Shown one piece after another: positions 34,962 through 46,139 of a stretch of DNA of 64,000 nt (positions within the stretch are counted from its first letter, which is position 1; the number at the start of each line of letters is the position of its first letter). Source of the stretch: Flaccisagitta enflata (Eukaryota; Chaetognatha; Sagittoidea; Aphragmophora); NCBI GenBank assembly GCA_965153355.1, contig OZ231126.1, positions 108,624,001 to 108,688,000 of the forward strand. Reading direction: 5' to 3'. Both the position numbers and the translations under genes were made by a program. The notes under the pieces are model-generated. The model was given only the letters and a program-made list of their open reading frames with translations, was not told the origin of the DNA and did not search any database.

Positions 34962-36494
34962 TTATGGATTAGCATGGGGTGGAAATAGTTTGTTTCCATC
35001 TACAGTAGGCTGTCTAAATTTCACAAAGCGGCAGATGCAAATGATCAGTAGAACAGTGAATACAATAGTCGAGACAATAATGGCAGAAATTGCAAAAATG
35101 TCAGTATCTTCAATGGCTGCAAAATGCACAGGGGTTATTGTCTTGGTACGATTAAAAATGGGCCGGGAATAATTCTTAATCACATTTGGCACGGACGTGT
35201 GAGTGAAAGACAATTCAACAGTTTTGGCATGTACAGATACAAAAAGGCGGCTTGGAAAGAGACTTTCAGTGCAACATTTTGATCTTACATATAAACCAGG
35301 TCTTTTGCTCAAATACACGCATTTTTTATTTCCATTCTCATTTTGGTTCAAGTGTTTACCACTGTTTCTTCCATCAACAATAACAGCATCTTCCTTTAGA
35401 TAGACAAGCGCATTATCTTTGTAGTACTCTACATTGAAATCAAAAACGTGAACATCACGCTTGTCACAATGGCGATCATAACTACCAATTAAACTACCAA
35501 TACATAGTTTCTCTTCATTTGGCAAGAATGAAAAACCATCACACGCAAGAAACTGTTTAGTACGTATACAATTCTGTGTTGATCGTATTTCATCTAAAGC
35601 AAAAGAAACATTTGTCAATGGAACATTTATAGGAATAAGAAACGAATGAAACTGATTAAAATCACTTTTAGACAAAAGCAAACTGACAGGTGACTCTACA
35701 ATTTCAATTGCTTTGTATTCATAAGTTCTCCGAATGAAAGGGAAAGTAAGCATAAAAGTTACTACATCCTGTTTAAATGAAACAACATCGAATTGACCTA
35801 AAGTGTATAACTCACTTGGATTGATCAAATAAATCGAGTCTTCAAAAAAAGCATTTGTAGTCATTTTACGCAAAGCGTCTCCACTGATCAAACTATGCAT
35901 CAATTTTTTTGAAAAGATAGAATCTAAAATGGTATTCAATTGTGATTCCAACTTCATAATCACCGTGTCTCCCCTAACACGCAGAAACTCACAAGAGTGT
36001 GTGGTTTTGAGACCATTTACATAATCACCCATTATGTCCTTTTCAATTCCAAGGAATTGTCCATCTTCATACAAATATTCTACACTATTGTAGATATTTT
36101 TTTGATTAGCTCTTAATTCATCAATATGCTGGGACATCAATCTTAAATGGTCTTCCATATCATTCATACGAACGCCTTCTACAATGAGCCCGGTAGTTGC
36201 AATAAAAAAGGACAAAGCGGATATCAAGAGTGCAAATGTACCAGGGTCAAAACGCTTGAACCTAGAGGGCATAAAACGTTCATCGTTTAGGTACAGCTCT
36301 GTCATCTGATCTTCTCTCAACAGACAACCAATCTTCTGACCAAAACCACTCACAGTGAGATCCAACCTTTCAGTGAAGTTACCCAGACAAGCAGTGCCCT
36401 CTGCATCTCCTTTCAATTGATACAGTAGATCTCGTCTAGACTTGAGATAACGGGGGCAAGCACTGTGGAAAGACGAATGAAACCAGGGGAGCAA
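34962..36494 (-). CDS. Env/fusion-glycoprotein-like protein, 5' part rearranged
   Basis: The 510-residue frame has the layout of a class I-type retroelement or viral fusion protein: a cysteine-bearing N-terminal part, a furin-like RFKR site near residue 80 directly before a hydrophobic segment, and a heptad-rich stretch (about 110-145). A long cysteine-containing ectodomain with NxS/T sites follows, then a transmembrane segment (about residues 465-487) and a short basic tail. It resembles Env proteins of insect-type Gypsy elements or baculovirus F-like proteins in architecture; I cannot assign it to one family. No signal peptide is in this frame; a candidate lies beyond an inverted duplication at 36.96-37.23 kb. 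As an Env it would mediate membrane fusion, but the 5' rearrangement probably stops normal expression. Confidence 0.55.
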   Translation of the reverse strand: MLPWFHSSFHSACPRYLKSRRDLLYQLKGDAEGTACLGNFTERLDLTVSGFGQKIGCLLREDQMTELYLNDERFMPSRFKRFDPGTFALLISALSFFIATTGLIVEGVRMNDMEDHLRLMSQHIDELRANQKNIYNSVEYLYEDGQFLGIEKDIMGDYVNGLKTTHSCEFLRVRGDTVIMKLESQLNTILDSIFSKKLMHSLISGDALRKMTTNAFFEDSIYLINPSELYTLGQFDVVSFKQDVVTFMLTFPFIRRTYEYKAIEIVESPVSLLLSKSDFNQFHSFLIPINVPLTNVSFALDEIRSTQNCIRTKQFLACDGFSFLPNEEKLCIGSLIGSYDRHCDKRDVHVFDFNVEYYKDNALVYLKEDAVIVDGRNSGKHLNQNENGNKKCVYLSKRPGLYVRSKCCTESLFPSRLFVSVHAKTVELSFTHTSVPNVIKNYSRPIFNRTKTITPVHFAAIEDTDIFAISAIIVSTIVFTVLLIICICRFVKFRQPTVDGNKLFPPHANP

Positions 36495-37015
36495 TATTTG
36501 TATTATAGACTAATCAAAGGATGCTTAATTCCCCATGATACCTGGTTGCCGGAAACACATTTCCATGTATTCTCGCTTAAATAACAATATTTTGAGAGAT
36601 TTTTTTAGGGAACATTGCTTAAAATCAAATTTGCTACTACTTTCCCACAGTATGTTCTGTAAGAATGTTGCTCATTTGGCCGTTGCTAGGGAGCGTATCT
36701 ATGTGTGACAACCCTTAGCAACCGCTAAACGAGCGACATTCTTACAGAACATACTGTGGGAAAGTTGTAGCAAATTCAATTTTAAAAAATGTTCCCTAAA
36801 AAAATTTCTCAAAATATTGATACTTAAGCGTGAATACATGGAAATGTGTTTCCATGGCAACCAGCTATCATGGGTAACAAAGCATCCCTTTATAAGTCTA
36901 TGTTTCAAATATCACTCCCTTGGCTTCATTTGTTTTTCTACAATGCTTGCCCCCGTTATCTCAAGTCTAGATGAGATCTACTGTACGCTCTTAGCATCTT
37001 TCTCGGTAACTTAAG
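36355..37015. repeat. Large inverted duplication centred near 36702
   Basis: The sequence from about 36355 to 36691 is repeated in opposite orientation at about 36712-37015, separated by a loop of about 20 nt. Matching phrases include TCTAGACTTGAGATAACGGG, ACATTTCCATGTATTC and CAGTATGTTCTGTAAGAATG. The left arm covers the first codons of the Env-like frame, so the duplication includes coding sequence. Arms are imperfect (about 80-90 percent by eye). Confidence 0.85.
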
Positions 37016-37231
37016 GCCTAAGTCCAACGAAATTAGAATACTTTTTATTCCTTGAACTCCAAGTACTTTCTGTCGTGTTTCCAAGACCCTACATGGCACG
37101 GTGTCCAGAATCACTCTCTCTTGAGCGAAAACCACTGCGACGGCCGCCCACGTGATTAGATACCAAAGTATCTGGAAAAAAAAAGAAATAATAAATAAAT
37201 GGAATAAATATTCGAGATATAAAGCCGACAA
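37016..37231 (-). pseudogene. Signal-peptide-bearing fragment, probable Env 5' end
   Basis: Minus-strand frame opening with hydrophobic residues (LFIISFFFQILWYLITW, then AAVAVVFA), a plausible signal peptide, followed by about 35 residues with one cysteine (DTVPCRVLETRQ). It runs into the right arm of the inverted duplication and stops there at 36956. Position and strand suit the N-terminal piece of the Env-like gene cut off by the rearrangement; this is inference. Confidence 0.4.
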
Positions 37232-37505
37232 ATATTCCCTAAGACGTTACCACTCTTAATCTAGGCTCTTAGGGATAGAATTACAACCAACAAATGAATT
37301 GTATCACAAATAACGACAAATGTACAACTCATTATGTCCCGGCGTCCCAGTTTCAGACACATTTGTGTACATGAAGTGTTAGCGGTTCTTTCTCTCTTTG
37401 ACGCACTAACATTGGCAACAAAATCCATTGTTTTCCGGCCTTCATTCATTTTTTGTCACAATTTGCAAGCCAACAATTTGTTGATCATTCATCCAATGAA
37501 CCAAA

Positions 37506-38251
37506 ATGTGTTTGATTCATCAGATGAACAATTCTTCTCTAAGCGAGCAATCGTGGAGGCGGTTGGCAAAAGCCACAACGCCCCCCAACCACCCGTCGAC
37601 TCCTGGCATCCTCCGGATTGATGCCCAACAGCCGTATGACGACGACGACGACGACTACAACTACAAAGGCGGCATCGTGGAGGACCTCGTCCCCCAAACC
37701 GCGATCTCCCCGACCGCCTCCAGCACATCCAATGCCCATCACTACCAGTGCTTTCTCTGGGGTGTGTCGGCATTCGGATTGTGCGTGGGATTGTTTTTTA
37801 TGGGTAAATGAGTTTAAATTTGACTTTAAACATTAGTTTAGAGAGAGATTAACAAACCAAACAAAGCAAAAGCTTTTGCGACAGGTTGATACATTTTTCT
37901 CCATAGCCGCGCCATCCTTCGTGCGTTGCGACTCCGCAACGACGAGGACAACAGCAACAAAAACAACAACAACAATAACAACAAGGATGAAGAAGTTGTC
38001 GAGGATAATCCTCTCAACAACAACACCAACAACAACAATGATAACAATAACAACAACAGGTACTCTCACTCCGTCAACCTTGAGGCCGCTCGATCTTGTC
38101 GAGACGTCGACAACAACAACGACAACCACGACAACGATAACGACGACGATGCTCAACAGTCGGGTCGACCAGAGGAGCGTGAAGATGAGGAGGAGGGGAG
38201 GGACAAGGATACGCGTCTAGGTCCTAACCCTTTCGCCGCTCTCTTCACATG

Positions 38252-38252
<1 letters not shown>
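37506..38252 (+). CDS. Candidate two-exon N/D-rich gene, unknown
   Basis: Low-confidence plus-strand candidate. The first part, ending near 37802, encodes a DDDDDDY run, a normal-looking segment (GGIVEDLVPQTAIS) and a hydrophobic stretch (CFLWGVSAFGLCVGLFFMG) before a GTAAAT donor-like site. The second part, after CCATAG at about 37905, encodes an Asn/Asp-rich sequence ending FAALFT and a stop, just before a CT tract. Trinucleotide repeats drive much of the coding potential, so it may be chance. No family recognised. Confidence 0.25.

Positions 38253-38311
<59 letters not shown>
38252..38311. repeat. (CT)n microsatellite
   Basis: About 60 nt of pure CT. Confidence 0.95.
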
Positions 38312-38314
<3 letters not shown>

Positions 38315-39010
38315 ATCTTACGAGGTAAAGACCGAAGGTGTAAGATTAGAACTGAGATTGACTTGAGAGCTCAGAGCAAAGAGTTTTGAAGCAAATTATA
38401 CAATTTGAAATTGAAAATGAGACTAATACTTACAAGAGAATAAAACAGACAAAACTGTTGTCTTGTTGTTAGGCGTGACGATCTTCAATGCCCTCTTCAA
38501 TGGACTTCAGTTTTTTTAGTTTTAGCATTGTTGTTGTAGCATGTGTGCATATGTGTATGCAAACCTTTATGTAAGCAAGCATGTGTGTGTGTAATCATGT
38601 ATGTGTGCAAGTATGTGTCTGTGCAAGTTTGCATGTATGTGCGACTGTATACCTTGATGTTTGTATGTAAATAAGTGTGCACGTTCTAACTAACAGTGAA
38701 TTTTGTTTTTGTTTTTGTTTTTAATTTTGTTTTTGTCTTGGTTATCATATCATAGTTTCATTTTGATTTTGTTTTTGTTGTTTTAAACATGTCATATGTT
38801 AATAAAGTAATATTGCAAGCAAAGCTGAACCTGGGGAATAAGTGAATTGATGTACACTCTAAACGCATTCAACCAAAGGCTTGACCAACACTCATTTTCA
38901 CACGTGATTAAAGTCGAACAAATTTGCGATCAGACATCCCCCCGACACAATCAGACCGCCTTCTTCAGATAAAACACTCAAACGCCGTCGATTTTGTCCA
39001 TAGTCGATCG
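38312..39010. other. No gene recognised
   Basis: Contains a degenerate TG/TATG-rich stretch (38.53-38.68 kb) and a GTTTTT-type run (38.70-38.79 kb). Confidence 0.4.
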
Positions 39011-39134
39011 AAATGAAAATAGCCTTCACCCGTTTTATGAGTTACCATCATACCGATATAGAAGACAACAGTTCCAGCATCATGAAGATACTGAGGAGAC
39101 TACTTGATAACCTTCTCCACATCGCAACCGGTTA

Positions 39135-39573
39135 ACCTACGCTATGCCTTGGACAGAGCCCTCTCCATTGGACACGATGTCTTGTCACGACTAAGGACAC
39201 TTCGCGGAGTTTTGGGCGCCATTTTCCCAATTGCCCACGAATTCGACTGCGAGGATCACCAAGAGTAAGTATCAGCTTGGACAAAACATACTCATGAATT
39301 TATACATTACTACTATGGTAAAAACATTGCTTATGTTAATACCATATTAAATTACTATGATATTATCATAGCTTACCATTTATGTTTTGTAAGAACGTCC
39401 TATGAGGCTTTTGAAGAGATACAGATAGCAATTAATAAAATAACTACAATGTTTTTAATTTTCAAGCTATTTTAAAGCTTGACGTTCTTATAAACTAGGT
39501 ACCTATAATGTACAACGATTGATCTAAATACCATTACTGATGAATATACAAAACAGGAAAACATTAATAAAGC

Positions 39574-39672
<99 letters not shown>

Positions 39673-39967
39673 CATAATGCAGCAAAATTTGACTTATCAA
39701 GCTAAATCAATCAATTAACCCACACTTTACAGTGACGTGCAACACGCCCATTGGATTTCACACCAAATGCGGATCCTCACGTCGCCAAACTTCCTGCCTC
39801 AACTTTTCCCACATGGTTTTCCGTACGACAACATTTACAACCCGGCTATGGGACATCCTGCGGCTCATGCCAACAACGTCAACAACCTTGTCAACAACCT
39901 CGGCAACGACGACAACGACGACAACGACGACGACGAGGAAGACGACGAGGCATACACATTGGACTAA
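39135..39967 (+). CDS. Candidate two-exon protein with D-rich tail, unknown
   Basis: A non-repetitive frame ([20 protein letters not shown] ... [10 protein letters not shown]) runs to a consensus donor GAGTAAGT-like site near 39265. After an intron containing the AT microsatellite and an ACAG acceptor at about 39732, a second segment ([20 protein letters not shown]) continues into Asn/Asp-rich repeats and a stop at 39967. The first segment and the start of the second look like real protein rather than repeat. The upstream start is unclear, as another frame with an ATG at 39012 ends at 39137. No family recognised. Confidence 0.3.
39578..39671. repeat. (AT)n microsatellite
   Basis: About 94 nt of pure AT, inside the proposed intron. 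Confidence 0.95.
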
Positions 39968-40014
39968 GTTTACGTGACGGGGACCAGTCTCTTGCGACGC
40001 CGCAAAAACGGCGA

Positions 40015-40045
40015 CAACGACGTCAGCGGCGACGACGTCAGCGGC

Positions 40046-40098
<53 letters not shown>

Positions 40099-40170
40099 CG
40101 ACAACAACGACGACGACGACAACGACGACAACGACGACAACGACGACGACAACGACGACGACAATGACAA
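40015..40170. repeat. (GAC)n trinucleotide array
   Basis: About 150 nt of GAC/AAC/GAT units just downstream of the candidate exon. Confidence 0.9.
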
Positions 40171-40441
40171 TGACAACGTCAGCCCAAAGATTGACAACGA
40201 TAAACTGGTTTCTTCAGCTTTCACGTCATGTAAAAGTCAATCAAACCATTTTATTTCGTTTTTAAACATGTATTAAGTTAAGATTAAATTCTCATACCCC
40301 AATTCCCAACCAAACTCCATGTTCTGCAAATCATTGTTGCCGGTAGGGACTGATACTTCCTCCTTATGTCCAGTAGAACTAATCAGGAGATCATGTGTCA
40401 AATTTCAACTCACTGGGCCATCTAGAAGTATCCTTTTTGTG

Positions 40442-41125
40442 TCAATGTGTTTGTGCCAAATTTCCTGCACAGGGTGTTAGGTCAAATCCCATAATCATGT
40501 CATACGACAGATTTTTGGCATGCATCACTATCAATTCGACCTCATGCACAGTGCCTGTCTCTAAACACAGCTTAAAACGACCCTTAATATGGCAATTCAC
40601 AGCATTACCTTGGAAACCAACAAGCGTGCTCTCATATGGTATTGGCTGGAAGACCATACTATTGTCATCAAGAAACTTTTTGCTAACCAGACTGACGGAC
40701 AAACCGGTATCGAAAAGAATATATATCAAAGCCTTGTTATTAGCTTGATCAACTAATTTACCATGTAAAAACGGCAAAACTGAAATAGCATCAACATTCT
40801 CATCAACCACGTTGACCCTTCTTAACTGTTTCTCAATCTTCTTTTTACCAAATTTCTTGCGCAATCTCTCGATGGCCAAGACCATGTCTTCGTCACTCTC
40901 ACTATCATTGATGGCACCAATATCTTTATCACTTTCATCCTCAGACTGACTCTCGTCTTCACTTTCATCAATGTGATTAATTACTTTCTTTTCTGACTCA
41001 CGCTTTCTGGCACTCTTAGCGGCAAAACGGTTAAGCAAGCAGTTTATGCAGGAGGTTACCAAGTTAAGTCCTTTGATGCTTTGCAGCACTTTATACATGG
41101 TAAAATCTGCAAAATTGATCAACAA
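40442..41125 (-). pseudogene. Retropepsin fragment of a Gypsy-like element, inverted relative to its RT
   Basis: Minus-strand frame with an acidic Asp/Glu/Ser region, a basic stretch (ERLRKKFGKKKIEKQLRR) and an aspartic-protease-like core: ILFDTGLSVSLVSKKFL (active-site DTG) followed about 75 residues later by IMGFD, the usual family ending. It would process Gag-Pol. It lies on the strand opposite to the RT that follows, so the element is rearranged. A 29-bp phrase, TTGTGCCAAATTTCCTGC and after, that forms the end of this frame recurs in direct orientation at 41328. Confidence 0.65.
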
Positions 41126-41369
41126 GTCATTATCAATGTTTTCCGATCAAAAACCGTATTATCAAATCCCCGGCAAAAGTCCCTACTCCCTTAAAATGAA
41201 TTGATATTTTTCAACTTCATTACTGCTTTTTGGCTTTTACACATTTAGAATTACAATATCTTTGCATTCATGGCATATTTTGAACAGATTTGATCTGTTT
41301 TAAACAATTATCCGATGTTTTATTGGACTTGTGCCAAATTTCCTGCTCAGGGTGTTATCAGCTGCTATC

Positions 41370-43490
41370 CGTTTGACTATTGATCATTCTTCTATTCCAT
41401 CTTGTTTTTGTTTGGTTTTAAAGACGCTTCCCATTAAAAAATTCAACAATGAGTTGAAGGATTTTGATGGGTGTAACACTTTAGACACGCAAAACTCAAA
41501 ACTGGAGATGATTGCCTCTAAAGATGTGACTCTTTATGGGCAGGATATTTTTTTCATGCCCGTTTGGGTTGCATGCTCTGATCCTGGTCTCTATGAGGTA
41601 ATTCTTCACAAAAATTATGCCTCTCAGGGTTTGGTCATTGAGGGTTCTAGCCAATTGATGTTTGCTTTTGTTGGTCGGGATAAGGAAAAGGTCCATGCTT
41701 TGATCCATCTAAGGTTAGACAGGGAAAAATGGATAAATGTGTGCATTTTGGCATTATCTGTTTTGGGGGAAATAGTACAATGTAAGAAAAAAGAAAATGC
41801 TGAAATATCGTTTGTAGAGGCAAAAGTTAAAAATCCTGAAGCTAACAAAGTTTATATTTATCCAGTTCATTTTATGCCTACCAAGGGGGAAATTAAAGCT
41901 GTTAGAGATGCTCAGATGGAGAGAAGTAAAAAATGGACAAGAGAGGATCTAAAAAGTGAGTCTAAGGGATGGATTGAAAATATTCCTGAGAACTACCAGG
42001 ACGATGTCTTGGATCTCTTGGAAAAATATTCTTCCATTATGGTTAAAGATCTTGGTTGTTTGAAACATGGCCTTTTCTTCTTTGAGTTAAAAGGAATCAT
42101 TCCCAAAGATCTTTTCCTTGCTTCCCACTATCGAACGCCATCTCTAGTGATGAGAAATCTCTTTGCTAGGACGCAAAAGTTTATGGTTGAAACTAATCTG
42201 GCTGAGGTGACTCAGACGCCATTGATTATTCATCCATATCAGTTGACACCTAAGAAAGATGCAGTATTTCCAGCTGATGAGGATTCCTGTGATAAGATGA
42301 CTGATTTTCAGTTACGAAAATCTTACCACATTGTTAATGACTGCTCACTTTTAAACCAGTTTTGTCCCAATTTGAGTATTGGTTATTTGCCTAGCATGAG
42401 TGAAGCTCTTAATACTGTACGTCATAACACAATTATCAGTCTGTCTGATTTGGATAACAGCTTCCACCAGATTTGCTTCCACCAGATTTGATTGACTAAT
42501 GAGAGAGATCAAAATGGTCATTGTGTAAGAGATTTATTCAGTTTCTATAGCCAGATTAGTAGAGTCTTGTATATTCGCAATACAAGGCTTACTATGGGTT
42601 ACTCTAATGCCTCTGATCTCTCTTCTAATATTTTTAGGCAAATTAATGAGCCTATTAATATGACACCATTGTGTTGGAGTTTGGGAGAATATGAAGAATT
42701 TATTGAAAGGTATGAGGATTCTGAGAACAAGCTCGAATCGCATGGCAAAAAACTTTATCCCATCCAAATAAGGTCATATCTTGATGATTCTTTAATTCAA
42801 TCTCCTATGTATGAGGAGCTTTTGGGTCATGATTTGAGTAAAAATAGCTATTTTAAGGTTCCCAAGTGTAAGACTGATCATGCTGTTTATTTGCATTTGA
42901 ATGTTTTATCTAAAATATTCTCCGATCTCAAGAGACATAACCTGTTGATTACGCCATCTGAAATGTCTCTTATGACTCAAGATCAATTTGATTTTTTAGG
43001 CTTCAAATTTGTGAGAAAGGAAAACCAGCTGTCTATGAGCATGCCTGAGAAAAAGATGAAGGCCTTGTTGGATTTCCCACAACCTAAGAATGTTTTGCAG
43101 TTACAATCTTACTTAGGCTTCATTGCCTTTTTTTCCATACTGCTCAGTAATTCTAAAGCCTTGATGGCGCCACTGTTGAGTTTGGTGCGAAAATTCCAGT
43201 GGACAGATTTAGAAGAAAAATGTTTTAAAGAAATACAGGAAAGATTGTTAAAAGCTACTTTGGAGGGTTATGTCAAGCTGACAGATACTTCCAAACACTA
43301 CGAAGTTTACTCTTTTGTTGATTGGTCATTTAACAATAAGTGTGGCGCTTCGGTGACCTATATTAAAGACTTCCAAAATAAGACCTTAGATGTGGCCTTG
43401 TTTTGGAGCCGCTTACTCCCAGACAGCCTGACTCGTCGCCCTCCTTTTATGAACGAGTTGGCTAGTATTTGTTTTTTCTTGGTTTTCTAA
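41370..43490 (+). pseudogene. Gypsy-like reverse transcriptase/RNase H region with one in-frame stop
   Basis: One frame runs 41370-43490 broken by a TGA at 42489. The RT finger/palm motifs are recognisable: SYHIVNDCSLLNQF, LSDLDNSFHQI, GYSNASDLSSN and YLDDSLIQ (YxDD catalytic box). The thumb/connection (FLGFKFV, LQSYLGFIAFF) and an RNase H beginning (YSFVDWSFNNKCGAS) follow. A 14-nt repeat (CTTCCACCAGATTT) lies directly before the stop, so a small duplication may have created it. Upstream 41.5-42.1 kb carries a spacer of about 200 residues (LYGQDIFFMPVWVACSDPG and after). This is the polymerase of an LTR retroelement; no LTRs were identified. Confidence 0.75.
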
Positions 43491-43995
43491 TAATTTTTGT
43501 CTGTAAGGGACTGGTCACTGTTTTAATCAGATAATCACTGCATAATAAATCCGTAAAGAAAGGCATTGTTGTGGTTGATAGAGTCTGGCACTCGGTCTCT
43601 TACACGCTTTAATTCTGCCTGTTGCCTCAATCCCTTTCTGGGAACTATGCAATACAAAAAATAATCCATCACTATTTTCCAAGTGACTTTGAAGTGCTAG
43701 AGAGACATTGATGAGAATTTGTCTCAAAAAAGTGGTCTCAATGAGCATCTGAGACTCTAGCAGGATTCAAAAAATTTATAAGCCAGAGAAGACTTGTATA
43801 TATTTGGAATAATGTAGAAAAATATACAAACGCGTGAGCGGCAACCGCTTGTTGACCATGAAAGGTGACGAAAGTAATTTGACACTCATTTGTTTTGATG
43901 ACGTCTGGCTGTCATGACGATTAAGCCAAAGCTTCGATGTTTTGACATCGTATCGCTTTTGAGCACAGAAACTGGTGAGGTGGTGATGAGACGGG
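43491..43995. other. No gene recognised
   Basis: Downstream of the RT; probably retroelement spacer or other repeat. Confidence 0.35.
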
Positions 43996-44004
43996 ACGAT
44001 TCTG

Positions 44005-44250
44005 ATCTTGCTTTTCCTTGTCAGTGAGCTTTCTTCTACAAAGAGATCTAGAAGATCTCTTCAAAAGAAGATCACTGATTCCCTAGCCTTGAGAATGATC
44101 CTTTCCACCCAAGCCGAGGGCAAGACTGATTTATCACACAGCTGTGAACCTGCTAACCATATGCCCATACGCCTCTCTTCATGCACATACTTCATGTTTG
44201 TAGATTATTTTGCTTCATTGGTACAAGAATGTTATCTGCTTTAGTTACCA
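44005..44250 (+). pseudogene. Degenerate duplicate of retroelement pol spacer
   Basis: Closely resembles 46135-46385 (shared phrases CAGTGAGC, AAAGAGATC, AAGAAGATCACTGATTC, GCCGAGGG) but with indels, so the coding frame is lost. It is part of an internal duplication of the retroelement. Confidence 0.6.
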
Positions 44251-44459
44251 ATGGTTCATGGGTTGGTCTGAAAGACACAGACAGGAGAGCGCCCCCACAG
44301 ACCTCACACCATGGATAAGGTAGAACTAGGAAAACATAAGATCCTCATTCATATTAGGCTGAGTAAGGCAAATTTTTAGTCTTAGCTCCTTAGGGCTGAA
44401 GTGGCTTTGTGAGGATTAAGAGTTTTTGGACTTAGATTATAGAATTTGACTGCAAAAAC

Positions 44460-45690
44460 CCTGAATTGAATAATATAATTGGTGTGACTTGTGTATAGCC
44501 TGGTATCTGGAAATGTGGTGAAAACTGTCTGAAATGTTTTTCATGAATATTTGAATGATGTAATCCTCTGAATTTGTATACATGATTAAAATATACAAAA
44601 TCTAAATTATAAGATAAACCAAATAATTTTTTTCTAAGCTATTATTGTTTAGTTGATACAAAAGGATGTACTATTTATTTTATGTTTTACCTGCATTGTC
44701 TTTTACTAAAAAGCTCCTGTTTATAGTTTCAATATTCCAACTTTTATTTGATCATCTTTCATCTCAAAATAAATTTGTTGTAAATCATGATTCTAGCTGA
44801 TTTTAGCCAGAAATTATCTAAGTGGTCCATAATCCAATTGAAGCAAAGATAAGACAAAAATATTTAATCTCACAAAAATGTTCATATGGAATATATATGA
44901 TGATCATAAATTTTAGCAGAAATAAAAAATTTCTTATTAAGAGAAATTATAAGTAATATTATAATTAAAAGCCACCTTTTTGTAAGATCACCAATATTTT
45001 ATAAATTTGGTCAAAAAGTAGTAGAGTTAGTTGAGAAATAAGAATAGGAAAAATAAACTGGTGTGGATTTTGGATTTTAAACAAATCCCTTACAACATCT
45101 AATAAGCAGAACCTTGTTCTGTATACTGGAAAATTCATTTTATATATTATTATAGATTTAGCTAAGTAAGCTTCAAAATCCATATTTGCCAAGGTAGTGG
45201 TAGGTATATACCATTATTTTAAATTGTTCAAAACTTCCATTTTTAGCTGGTGCAATGTTCTCAAGAGGATACCAAAAATTATTTACTGTGGTTGGCATTT
45301 TTACACCTGACACAGCTTTTTGAAAATGCTCAAAATACTCCCCATTGCTCTCTGACTCAGCTCTATTGTCCTCTTATAAGAAAACTTTATATATCAAACC
45401 TGTATTTTTTTGGTCATTGTTTATTTTTTTTGACTTAGGTATAGTTAACATGTAAACATAAGTTATGCAATGACTTAAACACATTCAGAACCTAAAATTT
45501 GAGAAAAATCCACCAAATAAGGCTTAATTCTTCCTGACTTAATCCTTTCCTGCAAACAAGAGCAAAATTGGGAGCGGCCATTTTGACTGCTTTAGCTCAG
45601 TATGCTGTCTGAGTTAAATACCTCAATCTTTTTTTCATTTCCCAAGTTCTCTTTTTCTAGTTTCATAGAGGTTTAGACTAATAAAACATG
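44460..45690. other. AT-rich region with partial duplicates, no gene
   Basis: Phrases here recur about 0.9-1.4 kb downstream (for example TTTTTGGACTTAGATTATAG at 44425 and 45858; the block at 45060-45190 versus 45985-46135). This indicates segmental duplication inside degraded retroelement or intervening sequence. Confidence 0.5.
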
Positions 45691-46139
45691 TAGAGTGACT
45701 CCTTTAATAATAGACAGGAGACACTGCCCCTCACAGACTTCTTTAAACTGATAATGAAAAAGGAACTAGGAAAATATAAGATCCTTGTCTAGAGCTTCAG
45801 AGGTTGATAAGGTAGCAATCTTTGACGGCTCCTTAGCCATGCCAGTGAGTGCATTTATGAGTTTTTGGACTTAGATTATAGATCTCTGATCAAAACCTAA
45901 CAAGTAATATACTATATTTATGCAAATCGGAGGTTTGCAAGAGGAGTTAGAAGGAGGACAAGATAGGCATAAATTGGTGGATTTTGGATTTTTTATCTCA
46001 AATCCCTGCAAGTAAGTAACATCTAATAAGTATAACCCAAGTTCAGGATGACTTTAGAAATCTATTTTTTGATATATTGATGATAGATTTCAGCTGCTGG
46101 GTTTCAAACCCATATATTTGACAAGGTAGTAGTAGGGTT

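Noticed and set aside
39472-39675. Ile/Tyr repeat frame
   Set aside because: Translation of the AT microsatellite.
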